This document shows positions 1-6,285 of a stretch of 10,193 bases of DNA, in pieces. The translations under genes and the position numbers were made by a program. Within the stretch, counting starts at the first letter, position 1. Each line of letters starts with the position of its first letter. This DNA comes from Omnitrophica bacterium GWA2_52_8 (lineage in GTDB: Bacteria > Omnitrophota > Omnitrophia > Omnitrophales > Aquincolibacteriaceae). The notes beneath the pieces are model-generated. The model saw only the letters and a list, made by a program, of their open reading frames with translations. It made no database searches and was not told where the DNA came from. The stretch lies in contig MHFC01000003.1 of the NCBI GenBank assembly GCA_001804025.1, forward strand, positions 1-10,193, written 5' to 3'.

Positions 1-50
1 TGAGAAAATGAGCGCGGGCTGCCGGCGGGCGGTTTGCGGGGAGCGGAAAG

Positions 51-1037
51 ATGATATCAGCCTATCTTTGGAAAAAGGGGGATGCGTTCAAAGCCGGCAT
101 CAGCCGCGCCGACATGCTCGGCGCGCTGCAGCAAAAGGACTCCCTGCTTTGGGTGGACCTGGAAAGTCCCACCGAATTTGAAAGTGACAGCCTTGTCGAA
201 ATTTTCAATTTTCATCCCCTGGCTGTGGAAGACTGTCTCGTCGACCATTCACAGCCGAAAGCGGACGATTATGAGGAATATTTTTTTATCGTCATGCATG
301 CGGTGATGATGGTCCATGATGAAGAGGCCGAAACCGATGCGCTGCACACCGAGGAGCTCGATATTTTTGCCGGGAAAAACTATATCGTCACCTTCCACAA
401 GACGCCGGTGCGGACCATTGCGCAGACGCGCGAGGCGGTTTTAAAAACGCCCGACCGTTACATGGGGCACGGCGCGGACATGCTGCTGCACGCGATCATC
501 GACCGGCTGGTCGACAATTATCAGCCCGTGCTGGATGCTTATGACGGGAAAATCGACGATTTGGAGGAGGACCTCTTCAGCCATTCCGGCGGCAGTGATT
601 TTTTGTCGACGATCGTGCAGGTGAAGCGCGACATTTTTAATCTCCGCCGGATTGTGACGCCGCAGCGCGACACGGTCAATTTTCTTACGCGTAACAGCTC
701 GGCTTTTATCAAAGCCAAAAATATCATGTATTTCCGCGACATCTGCGACCATCTGATCCGCATCTACAGCATTGCCGAAGGCTTTCACGAATCGCTGGCC
801 AGTCTTTTGCAGGCTTATTTTTCGTATTCTTCCCAAAAGTTGAATGAAATTATCAAGCACATGACCGTCCTTGCGACACTGACGATGCCGTCCATCATTG
901 TGGCCAGTATTTACGGCATGAATTTCAAACACATGCCCGAACTGAACTGGCAATACGGTTATCTTTTTGCGCTGGCCCTTTCCGGCGGGATTTCCGTGAC
1001 GATGCTGGTTTGGATGAAGTGGAAAAAGTGGCTTTAA
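51..1037 (+). CDS. corA: CorA family magnesium/cobalt transporter
   Basis: This is a 328-residue CorA-type divalent cation channel, an inner-membrane pentamer that mediates Mg2+ (and Co2+/Ni2+) uptake. The defining YGMN motif is present, with GMN at residues 289-291, at the end of the first of two C-terminal membrane segments (about 271-288 and 300-322). The C-terminus is short and basic (WKKWL), as is usual for the cytosolic tail. The N-terminal 260 residues form the acidic cytoplasmic funnel; the stretch FHPLAVEDCL at about residues 54-63 is typical of the family. Length matches the usual 310-350 residues. The ATG is preceded by GGGGAG at 38-43 with a 7-nt gap, a good ribosome binding site. 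It is followed after 49 bp by rlmN on the same strand, so the two may be co-transcribed. Family assignment is secure; the exact metal preference cannot be read from the sequence. Confidence 0.96.
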   Translation: MISAYLWKKGDAFKAGISRADMLGALQQKDSLLWVDLESPTEFESDSLVEIFNFHPLAVEDCLVDHSQPKADDYEEYFFIVMHAVMMVHDEEAETDALHTEELDIFAGKNYIVTFHKTPVRTIAQTREAVLKTPDRYMGHGADMLLHAIIDRLVDNYQPVLDAYDGKIDDLEEDLFSHSGGSDFLSTIVQVKRDIFNLRRIVTPQRDTVNFLTRNSSAFIKAKNIMYFRDICDHLIRIYSIAEGFHESLASLLQAYFSYSSQKLNEIIKHMTVLATLTMPSIIVASIYGMNFKHMPELNWQYGYLFALALSGGISVTMLVWMKWKKWL

Positions 1038-1086
1038 GCGGTACGCCTGCTGGCCGTGATCAAAAACCCAAGACCCGCGGCTCCCT

Positions 1087-2124
1087 ATGAAAGAACCTAC
1101 ATTTCTCTACGGCCTTGATCTCGAGGAACTCACGCGGCTTGCGGCCGAACACCAATGGCCGGCCTACCGTGCGCGGCAAATCGCGCAATGGCTTTACCGC
1201 AAACACATTGCCTCATGGGACGAGGCCAAAAATATTCCCGCCGAACTCCCGAAGGCGCTCGGGCCCCAATGGGTGCTTCGGGCGCTTGAGTTTGAAGAAG
1301 CGTCGGACTCCGCACAGCATGAGTCCGTCAAGTTTCTGTTCAAAACCCGGGACGGGATGCTGCTTGAAAGCGTGCTCATCGCGCAGCGGGACCGGCGCAC
1401 GGTCTGTGTCTCAACCCAGCTTGGCTGCAAAATCGGCTGTATTTTTTGCGCGAGCGGGAAAGGGAAGTTCGGCCGCAACCTGACGGCCGGAGAGATCGTC
1501 GAACAGGTCGCCTGGATTGAAAAGAAAAACGGACAGCCGGTGACAAACATTGTTTTCATGGGGGTGGGCGAACCGCTCGATAATTTCGAGGCCACAATGA
1601 AAGCGCTCAAAATCCTGCAGGCCCCGTGGGGTTTTGGTTTGAGTTCGCGCAGGATCACGGTGTCGACTTCCGGCATTACGCCGAAGATCGTGGAGTTCGT
1701 GAGGCGCTCTGAAGGGCGCGTGCGGCTTTCGGTGTCGCTGCATTCGAGCGATGACAAACGGCGCACGGAACTTGTTCCCGTCAACAAAAAATATCCGCTC
1801 GCCGATCTGGAGCGGACGCTCAGGCAAATTCATATGACCCTGAAGCGCGACATCACGTTTGAATACACGCTGATCGACGGGGTCAATGATTCCGATGAAG
1901 AAGCGCGGGGCGTTGTCAGGCTGGCGCGGCCCCTGCAGGCGAAGGTCAACGTGATTCCCTACAACCCCATCCGCGAGATGAAATTCAGGACGCCGTCCCC
2001 GCAGACCGTCGAAAGATTTGCGGGGGTGCTTGAAAAATCCGGCGTGCGCGTCACCGTGCGCCGGACGGCCGGGCAGGACATCAACGCCGCCTGCGGGCAG
2101 TTGAGATTGGACCGTGGGAAATAA
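1087..2124 (+). CDS. rlmN: Dual-specificity 23S rRNA A2503 / tRNA A37 C2-methyltransferase RlmN
   Basis: A 345-residue radical-SAM enzyme that methylates C2 of adenosine 2503 in 23S rRNA and, in characterised homologues, A37 of some tRNAs. The [4Fe-4S] binding motif CxxxCxxC is at C114, C118 and C121 (GCKIGCIFC). The two cysteines needed for the ping-pong methyl transfer are also present: C107, seven residues before the cluster as in E. coli, and C336 in AACGQLR, equivalent to the methyl-carrying E. coli C355. Other family blocks are MGVGEPLDN (SAM contact), SVSLHS, and YNPI near residue 295. Length is normal and no frameshift is seen. The ATG at 1087 has no convincing Shine-Dalgarno sequence, but the family N-terminus (YGLDLEELTRLAAE) starts here; translation may depend on coupling to corA 49 bp upstream. 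Its stop falls at the first ACGAA word of the neighbouring GxxExxY cassette. Confidence 0.97.
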   Translation: MKEPTFLYGLDLEELTRLAAEHQWPAYRARQIAQWLYRKHIASWDEAKNIPAELPKALGPQWVLRALEFEEASDSAQHESVKFLFKTRDGMLLESVLIAQRDRRTVCVSTQLGCKIGCIFCASGKGKFGRNLTAGEIVEQVAWIEKKNGQPVTNIVFMGVGEPLDNFEATMKALKILQAPWGFGLSSRRITVSTSGITPKIVEFVRRSEGRVRLSVSLHSSDDKRRTELVPVNKKYPLADLERTLRQIHMTLKRDITFEYTLIDGVNDSDEEARGVVRLARPLQAKVNVIPYNPIREMKFRTPSPQTVERFAGVLEKSGVRVTVRRTAGQDINAACGQLRLDRGK

Positions 2125-2158
2125 CGAAAGACACAAAAAAATACGAAAGATCACGAAC
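2124..2158. repeat. Left phased ACGAA array flanking the GxxExxY cassette
   Basis: ACGAA occurs at 2124-2128, 2143-2147 and 2153-2157, with a decayed ACAAA at 2133-2137, giving steps of about 9, 10 and 10 bp. The same word occurs in inverted orientation (TTCGT) at the other end of the GxxExxY gene (2557-2592). The array begins at the last base of the rlmN stop codon and contains the stop codon of the minus-strand gene. I read it as one boundary of an inserted cassette; that is inference. Confidence 0.55.
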
Positions 2159-2567
2159 GCGCCGGCAGAAACGGTTTCCGGTCATTTGTGAAAATAAAGC
2201 GTTTGAGATACAAGGGATAACTGCCAAAGTTAATAAGATAACCCAATTCAAACCGCGAGTTTTTTAAGTAATCAATAACTTGATCCGCATCACGCTTTAA
2301 CGGATGAGTTGTTGCCTTTAGTTCGATTAAAATTATTTCTTCTACGACCAAATCAGGCTGGTACCATCCCATCACAGCCCCTGTGGCCTGGGAATATACC
2401 AGGATCCGTTTCTCTTTTACGACATTAACTTTTTTTGAGGTTAAGCTCTCAAGCAAAAGATTTGCATAAACGGATTCTTTGTGTGAAGCGCCATACCGCT
2501 TCCTTAAGTCAAAAGCACATCCCTGAATAATATAACTCAGTTCTTTATAAATAATCTTCGTGTGCAT
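2151..2567 (-). CDS. GxxExxY family protein
   Basis: A 138-residue protein of the GxxExxY family, small PD-(D/E)XK-like proteins of unknown role that are scattered through environmental genomes and related to proteins encoded in 23S rRNA intervening sequences. The family motif is seen as GASHKESVY at about residues 26-34 (G…E…Y). The nuclease-fold-like strands follow as YQPDLVVEEIILIELKA, with the D and ELK positions expected for the PD-(D/E)XK core, and then the helix DADQVIDYLKNSRFELGYLINFG. Length fits the family. The ATG lies 23 bp inside the end of the upstream minus-strand gene, with no clear ribosome binding site, so it may rely on coupled translation. Both ends lie in inverted arrays of about 10-bp-spaced ACGAA words, suggesting the gene arrived as a cassette. 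Whether it has nuclease activity is unknown. Confidence 0.85.
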   Translation of the reverse strand: MHTKIIYKELSYIIQGCAFDLRKRYGASHKESVYANLLLESLTSKKVNVVKEKRILVYSQATGAVMGWYQPDLVVEEIILIELKATTHPLKRDADQVIDYLKNSRFELGYLINFGSYPLYLKRFIFTNDRKPFLPARS

Positions 2568-4284
2568 TCGTATTATTTTCGTGCAAGTTCGTTTGCCGAG
2601 GAGGAGCCCACAACTCTCTCATCTCCTCATTCTCTCTATAGATTTTCTCTACCCTCCCGCTCATCCATCCGCCGGTGACGGCGTCGAGAAGTGAAGTGAG
2701 CTCATCGATGCGGACAAGGGTTTCAAAATGGGCCTGTAAGGCCGCGGGCGGGGCGGCGATCATCTCGAGCTGGACCCGGCGCCGCTCGTAATAGATGCGC
2801 GTGGCTTCGGCCAGCATGTCGCGCCGGAACTCCGCGTTGATCTTACTGCGCGAATCAATGGACGTTTGAGCGCTGTCCCAGACGGCGTTCGAAAAATTCC
2901 ACGACATGTCCATGTCCCAGCCGCTGCCGACATCGTCGGGGCCCGCGATATAAACATCCGGGTCGTTCGTGGTGCCGCGGTCCAGATCAAGGTTGTTGGA
3001 GCGTGAAAAATCCTTACCGAAAGAAAAACCGGGAACGAGCGCGCGCAGGCGCGACGCGGCATGCCAGCGCTTGATTTTCCCGTTGGCAAGATCGTTATAG
3101 CGGATAACTGCATTATGGACGTCATGCGCCGACGGCTCCAACAGCAGCAGTTTTCTGAAAAGTTCCAGGCGTCCGGTGTCGGGAGCGGGAGCGGGCTGCA
3201 GGACACCGTCCGGCAGCGGGTGATAGGAAAATCCGCTGCGCGTCAGCACGGCAAGCGAGGGAACGTCCCGGTCAAGGTAGATCAAGGAACGCGTTTCGAG
3301 ATTGTCGAGACCGTGGACAAGTTCTTTCCAGCGGCCGGTTTCCGGGTCCAGAAGGAAGATCCCGTCGCCGGTCCCGGCGGCAAGGCCGCGGAGCGGGGGA
3401 ACATAAACCAGCCGGAGAAGGGCCGTGGTCCGCAGGCCGGCATCGGAAACCCGGCGCCAGTTTTCGCCAAAGTCGCGGGTTTCATAAAGTCCGAGGCCTG
3501 TGGCAAGCCATAGGGTTTCGTCCGCGGGAGAGAAGGCTGTGCCGGTGATCGAAGTACCGGCCGTAAAAAATTCTTCTTCAGGGTCTGGATCTTTCTCGGC
3601 GGAAAATTCCGGGACCGAAACGGGGCTCAGCGAAAAAATCTTCTCAAAATGAAACGGGTCGCGGGAACGGTATAGATCGGACCCGGCCGCGGCAAAAAGA
3701 AAGGGCCCCGCAAATTCCAGCACGCTGACTTCGGCCTTTTCCGGAATGCCGGCGGCGCGGGACCAGTTTTTTCCGCCGTCGGAAGTGACGTAAAGCCCCG
3801 CGGCGGTGCCCGCATAGCGCTGCAGGCGGCTTTGCGGGTGCACGGCAAAAGATAAAACCGTACGGGCGGCCTTGTCCTCCGGACGGAAGACCGCCGTATT
3901 TTCCCGGGACAGCAAATTGAGTTCATAAACGCCTTCGTCAGTCAAAATAAAAACAAGCCGCGGGTCGGCGGGCGTGACGCCCAATTTCCGGATCGCTGAA
4001 ATACCGCCGAACGGCCCTCCAAAACGCAGCCATCTGCCGTCCTCTTCTTTTTCAAAAAGGGCATCGTCTGATGCTGCCAGTACGCGCGCGCCGTCGAACG
4101 GATGCGGCGCAATGTCCGTGAGCTGCGAAGGGGCGGCCGGCTGCGGCGGGTGCTGCCATTGGGCGTAAGACAGGGAAGCAGAACGGGCGAGGAGCAAAAT
4201 GAGACAAAACGCGGATGAGGACAGAATGATTTTCCAATATTGAAAGAGTCCATAAAAAAAAGGACGTGCGTTTTCGGTTTTCAT
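2545..4284 (-). CDS. Exported Asp-box (BNR-like) beta-propeller protein with helical C-terminal region
   Basis: A 579-residue predicted exported protein. A hydrophobic segment at about 20-36 followed by SYAQ gives a signal peptide, with likely cleavage near residue 41. The middle carries sialidase/BNR-type Asp boxes, TSDGGKNW at 167-174 and TRDFGENW at 269-276, each at the end of a repeat that reads like AxGLYxTxDxGxNW. This suggests a beta-propeller like those of Ycf48/photosystem II stability-factor-like proteins and sortilin-type repeats. The catalytic residues of true sialidases are not evident, so a binding or scaffold role is more likely than an enzyme. Residues about 370-560 are not propeller-like: a region with NDPDVYIAGPDDVGSGWD is followed by a helical stretch (RRRVQLEM… DELTSLLDAVTGGW). 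A ribosome binding site AAGGAA (plus-strand 4293-4298) precedes the ATG. The last roughly 15 residues (from about 565) are encoded by the flank of the downstream GxxExxY cassette, so the original C-terminus was probably different. Specific function unknown. Confidence 0.85.
   Translation of the reverse strand: MKTENARPFFYGLFQYWKIILSSSAFCLILLLARSASLSYAQWQHPPQPAAPSQLTDIAPHPFDGARVLAASDDALFEKEEDGRWLRFGGPFGGISAIRKLGVTPADPRLVFILTDEGVYELNLLSRENTAVFRPEDKAARTVLSFAVHPQSRLQRYAGTAAGLYVTSDGGKNWSRAAGIPEKAEVSVLEFAGPFLFAAAGSDLYRSRDPFHFEKIFSLSPVSVPEFSAEKDPDPEEEFFTAGTSITGTAFSPADETLWLATGLGLYETRDFGENWRRVSDAGLRTTALLRLVYVPPLRGLAAGTGDGIFLLDPETGRWKELVHGLDNLETRSLIYLDRDVPSLAVLTRSGFSYHPLPDGVLQPAPAPDTGRLELFRKLLLLEPSAHDVHNAVIRYNDLANGKIKRWHAASRLRALVPGFSFGKDFSRSNNLDLDRGTTNDPDVYIAGPDDVGSGWDMDMSWNFSNAVWDSAQTSIDSRSKINAEFRRDMLAEATRIYYERRRVQLEMIAAPPAALQAHFETLVRIDELTSLLDAVTGGWMSGRVEKIYRENEEMRELWAPPRQTNLHENNTNAHEDYL
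2557..2592. repeat. Right phased TTCGT array flanking the GxxExxY cassette
   Basis: TTCGT begins at 2557, 2567, 2578 and 2588, steps of 10, 11 and 10 bp, close to one DNA helical turn. It is the inverted counterpart of the ACGAA array at 2124-2158. The array contains the start codon of the GxxExxY gene (2565-2567) and encodes part of the final residues of the exported Asp-box protein. It looks like the other boundary of an inserted cassette of about 469 bp. Confidence 0.6.
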
Positions 4285-4292
4285 AAGTTGTT

Positions 4293-4298
4293 TTCCTT
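4293..4298 (-). promoter_or_regulatory. Ribosome binding site of the Asp-box protein gene
   Basis: On the minus strand AAGGAA lies about 8-9 nt upstream of the ATG at 4284. It supports this start, which is also the one that gives a complete signal peptide. Confidence 0.7.
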
Positions 4299-4489
4299 TT
4301 GATGTAAATTAATCGTGTGACGGATGACCCATGATCAGGCGGCAGGTTCCGGGCCGCGGATGATGGATGCGGATCATTAAATTCAGGGAATGCCGCGGGT
4401 GCACGGCGGCAAAATGGCAGCAGAGGTGAAGCTGAAGAAAATGAAAATAACGCAATAATTGTATTAAAAATCACGAATCTGTCAACTCC

Positions 4490-4519
4490 TTGTTTCCATA
4501 CCGGTCTAAATTTGATAAG
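4490..4519 (+). promoter_or_regulatory. Possible sigma70-type promoter for ychF
   Basis: TTGTTT at 4490-4495 and GATAAG at 4514-4519 are separated by 18 bp and lie about 50 bp before the ychF start. The matches to consensus are partial (3/6 and 4/6). The surrounding DNA is AT-rich compared with the coding regions. The 284-bp gap at 4285-4568 separates divergent genes, so promoters for both are expected here; none is convincing for the minus-strand gene. Confidence 0.25.
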
Positions 4520-4555
4520 ATGCGGCTCTTTCAATCGGCTTAAATTTTTAAATTT

Positions 4556-4561
4556 AAGGAA
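4556..4561 (+). promoter_or_regulatory. Ribosome binding site deciding the ychF start
   Basis: AAGGAA lies 7 nt before the ATG at 4569. It favours this start over the in-frame ATG at 4512, which would add 19 residues absent from the family. Confidence 0.75.
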
Positions 4562-4568
4562 CGGTGTT

Positions 4569-5666
4569 ATGGGATTCCGCTGCGGGATTGTCGGGCTTCC
4601 GAATGTCGGTAAGTCCACTATTTTCAATGCTTTGGCTAAAGCAAAAGCCCAGGCCTCCAATTATCCTTTTTGCACGATCGACCCGAACAAGGGAATCGTG
4701 CCGGTGCCGGATCCGCGCCTGGACGCGCTCTCAAAACTTTATACGCCGCAAAAGACGACCGCGACGACCGTCGAGTTTTACGACATTGCCGGACTTGTGG
4801 CCGGCGCCTCCAAGGGTGAGGGACTGGGAAACCAGTTTTTGGGCCACATCAAGGAAGTGGAAGCGATTTTGCATGTCGTGCGCTGTTTCGAAGATTCCGA
4901 CATCGTGCATGTGGCCGGCCGCGTGGACCCTCTCGGCGACATTCAGACGGTTGACACGGAACTTTGTCTCAAGGACCTCGACACGATCGCCGGGCGGTAC
5001 GATAAAACGCTCAAACTGATGAAGTCAGGCGACAAGGACGCAAAAGAAATCATGCCGGTTTATGAACGCGTCAAAAAAGCCCTTGAAGACGGTACGCCGC
5101 TCAGGCGCCTTGAATTCAACGAAGACGAGCGCAAGAAAGTCAGCGATCTCGCCTTTTTGACGATCAAGCCCGTGCTTTATTGCTGCAATGTTGCCGAAGC
5201 CGATCTTGCGGGCGGCGGAGGGCCGTGGGTTGAAAAAGTCCGTGCTTACGCAAAACAGGAAAAAGCGGAATGCATCGTGATTTCCGGGAAAGTCGAATCG
5301 GAACTTGTCGACCTTACGGACGAAGAGCAAAAAGATTTTCTCAAGGATCTCGGCTTGCAGGAAGCGGGGCTCAATGTGCTGATCCGCGCGGGTTATTCAC
5401 TGCTCGGCCTGATCACTTTTTTCACAGCCGGCGAAAAAGAAGTCCGGGCATGGACGGTCCATAAGGGCGCCAAAGCGCCGCAGGCGGCGGGCGAGATCCA
5501 TTCGGATTTTGAGCGCGGGTTTATCCGCGCGGAAGTCATGGCGTATGAGGATTTAATCCGGCTGAAATCCGCGGCCGCCGTCAAAGAAAAAGGACTGCTG
5601 CGCATCGAAGGCAAGGAGTACACCGTTCAGGACGGTGATGTGATGCTGTTCCGCTTTAGCGTTTAA
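4569..5666 (+). CDS. ychF: Redox-regulated ATPase YchF (Obg-related, OLA1-type)
   Basis: A 365-residue YchF/OLA1 P-loop protein. These proteins bind ribosomes and hydrolyse ATP in preference to GTP; YchF is linked to translation control and oxidative-stress responses. The P-loop is GLPNVGKS at residues 9-16, the G3 motif is DIAG at 72-75, and the glycine-rich loop [10 protein letters not shown] at 79-88 is a family signature. The G4 position reads NVAE (207-210) rather than NKxD, the known reason for ATP preference. A coiled-coil-like helical insertion lies at about 130-200 and a C-terminal TGS domain at about 280-363 ending in DGDVMLFRF. The reading frame is open further upstream to an ATG at 4512, but the family N-terminus [17 protein letters not shown] begins at 4569, preceded by AAGGAA at 4556-4561 with a 7-nt gap. 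Length matches E. coli YchF (363 residues). Complete and apparently intact. Confidence 0.97.
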   Translation: MGFRCGIVGLPNVGKSTIFNALAKAKAQASNYPFCTIDPNKGIVPVPDPRLDALSKLYTPQKTTATTVEFYDIAGLVAGASKGEGLGNQFLGHIKEVEAILHVVRCFEDSDIVHVAGRVDPLGDIQTVDTELCLKDLDTIAGRYDKTLKLMKSGDKDAKEIMPVYERVKKALEDGTPLRRLEFNEDERKKVSDLAFLTIKPVLYCCNVAEADLAGGGGPWVEKVRAYAKQEKAECIVISGKVESELVDLTDEEQKDFLKDLGLQEAGLNVLIRAGYSLLGLITFFTAGEKEVRAWTVHKGAKAPQAAGEIHSDFERGFIRAEVMAYEDLIRLKSAAAVKEKGLLRIEGKEYTVQDGDVMLFRFSV

Positions 5667-5674
5667 TGAGCAAA

Positions 5675-5704
5675 CAACTTATGGAACGAAGTGAACATAA
5701 GTTG
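5675..5704. repeat. Hairpin immediately after ychF
   Basis: A perfect 9-bp stem, CAACTTATG (5675-5683) with CATAAGTTG (5696-5704), encloses a 12-nt loop. It starts 9 bp after the ychF stop codon. No T-run follows, so it is not a typical intrinsic terminator; it may be a repetitive extragenic palindrome or protect the mRNA end. Confidence 0.6.
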
Positions 5705-5716
5705 AATTGCGAATAA

Positions 5717-5739
5717 ATCCGCCGCGCATTTTGGCGGAT
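5717..5739. repeat. CCGCC-type palindrome
   Basis: ATCCGCC (5717-5723) pairs with GGCGGAT (5733-5739) across a 9-nt loop. The same CCGCC/GGCGG core recurs at 5809-5848 and inside the coding region at 7656-7676, pointing to a dispersed small palindrome family. Confidence 0.55.
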
Positions 5740-5781
5740 CGTGCCCGGCAAACAACTTCAAGTGTCAAGGCGCACTAGTGC

Positions 5782-5918
5782 CCCCTCACCCCAACCCTCT
5801 TGCGTCCCGTCCGCCAAACAGCGTTGGCGGATCCGTCCTTCGGCGGACTGGGAGAGGGGGATTTTGAAAGCCTGTTTAAAAATTCCTTCTCCCGACGGGA
5901 GAAGGCTGGGATGAGGGG
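5782..5918. repeat. 137-bp nested palindromic intergenic element
   Basis: The outer arms CCCCTCACCCCA (5782-5793) and TGGGATGAGGGG (5907-5918) are complementary with one mismatch. Inside are an AACCCTCT…GGAGAGGG pair (about 5793-5858) and a perfect 9-bp hairpin CCTTCTCCC/GGGAGAAGG with a 3-nt loop (5885-5905). Between them is a CCGCC-type palindrome: CCGCCAA/TTGGCGG at 5811-5830, inside GTCCGCC/GGCGGAC at 5809-5848. The CCCTCACCC…GGGAGAGGG pattern is a common intergenic repeat in many bacteria; here a second palindrome family seems nested inside it. No transposase is present, so if it moves it does so in trans. Confidence 0.7.
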
Positions 5919-6086
5919 ATGCAATTTAAATTTTCAAACATTCACCCTGCCGATATTACACATCCATAGACTTATGAAACCGCTTGCGGCAAGCAACTTG
6001 CTGTGAAGCGTTGCCGGAAACCGACTCTTCTTTTTTGCGCACAGTATGCCTTACGAGATGTAATCCTCAATTTATTTCCCCCTAGC

Positions 6087-6119
6087 GCCGCGTCAATCTT
6101 ATTTTGATGGGTACGCGGC
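6087..6119. repeat. Hairpin in the leader of the large gene (first)
   Basis: GCCGCGT (6087-6093) pairs with ACGCGGC (6113-6119) as a perfect 7-bp stem; the loop contains a weaker internal pairing. It lies 167 bp before the start codon at 6286, next to a second hairpin. I do not recognise it as a known riboswitch. Confidence 0.45.
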
Positions 6120-6126
6120 ACTGCGC

Positions 6127-6156
6127 GATTGAAATAAATAATCCATCATTTCAATC
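6127..6156. repeat. Hairpin in the leader of the large gene (second)
   Basis: GATTGAAAT (6127-6135) pairs perfectly with ATTTCAATC (6148-6156) around a 12-nt loop, 7 bp after the previous hairpin. Together they may form a structured leader or the end of a small RNA; no T-run follows. Confidence 0.45.
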
Positions 6157-6228
6157 TGGACGATGCCCTAGCTTTTTCTAACACCATCGATCAATGACTC
6201 AAGCATTAAAGCCTTTTAATTTTTCAAT

Positions 6229-6257
6229 TTGATTCTTTATAAAAGTACGGGTAAACT
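6229..6257 (+). promoter_or_regulatory. Weak promoter candidate upstream of the large gene
   Basis: TTGATT (6229-6234) and TAAACT (6252-6257) are spaced by 17 bp, each matching 4 of 6 sigma70 consensus bases. If used, the 5' leader would be only about 20 nt. No purine-rich ribosome binding site lies before the ATG at 6286, so initiation is not explained by a standard signal. Confidence 0.25.
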
Positions 6258-6285
6258 TTCGCATCTTGTTTCATTTCAACAAGCT

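Larger units (their letters stand above)
5667..6285. other. 619-bp non-coding region rich in palindromes between ychF and the large exported protein gene
   Basis: No credible gene is seen here. A 68-codon frame at 5800-6006 begins at TTG and simply reads through the palindromic element. The region holds, in order, hairpins at 5675-5704 and 5717-5739, a nested palindromic element at 5782-5918, a short GCTTG/CAAGC palindrome at 5982-5994, hairpins at 6087-6119 and 6127-6156, and a weak promoter candidate near 6229-6257. The stretch from about 6160 is AT-rich and is probably the 5' control region of the downstream gene. Confidence 0.7.

Noticed and set aside
3061..3513. 150-codon plus-strand open frame opposite the Asp-box protein gene
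   Set aside because: It is antisense to a gene with a signal peptide and recognisable Asp boxes, and shows no motif or ribosome binding site of its own.
4512..4568. Upstream ATG start for ychF giving 19 extra residues
   Set aside because: The family N-terminus begins at the ATG at 4569, which has its own AAGGAA ribosome binding site.
5675..5704. Intrinsic terminator of ychF
   Set aside because: The stem is AT-rich and is not followed by a T-run, so I list it only as a hairpin.
5800..6006. 68-codon plus-strand open frame between ychF and the large gene
   Set aside because: It starts at TTG without a ribosome binding site and reads straight through the palindromic element at 5782-5918; such frames are typical by-products of this repeat.
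6087..6156. Known riboswitch class
   Set aside because: I see two simple hairpins but none of the conserved core sequences of riboswitch families I know.
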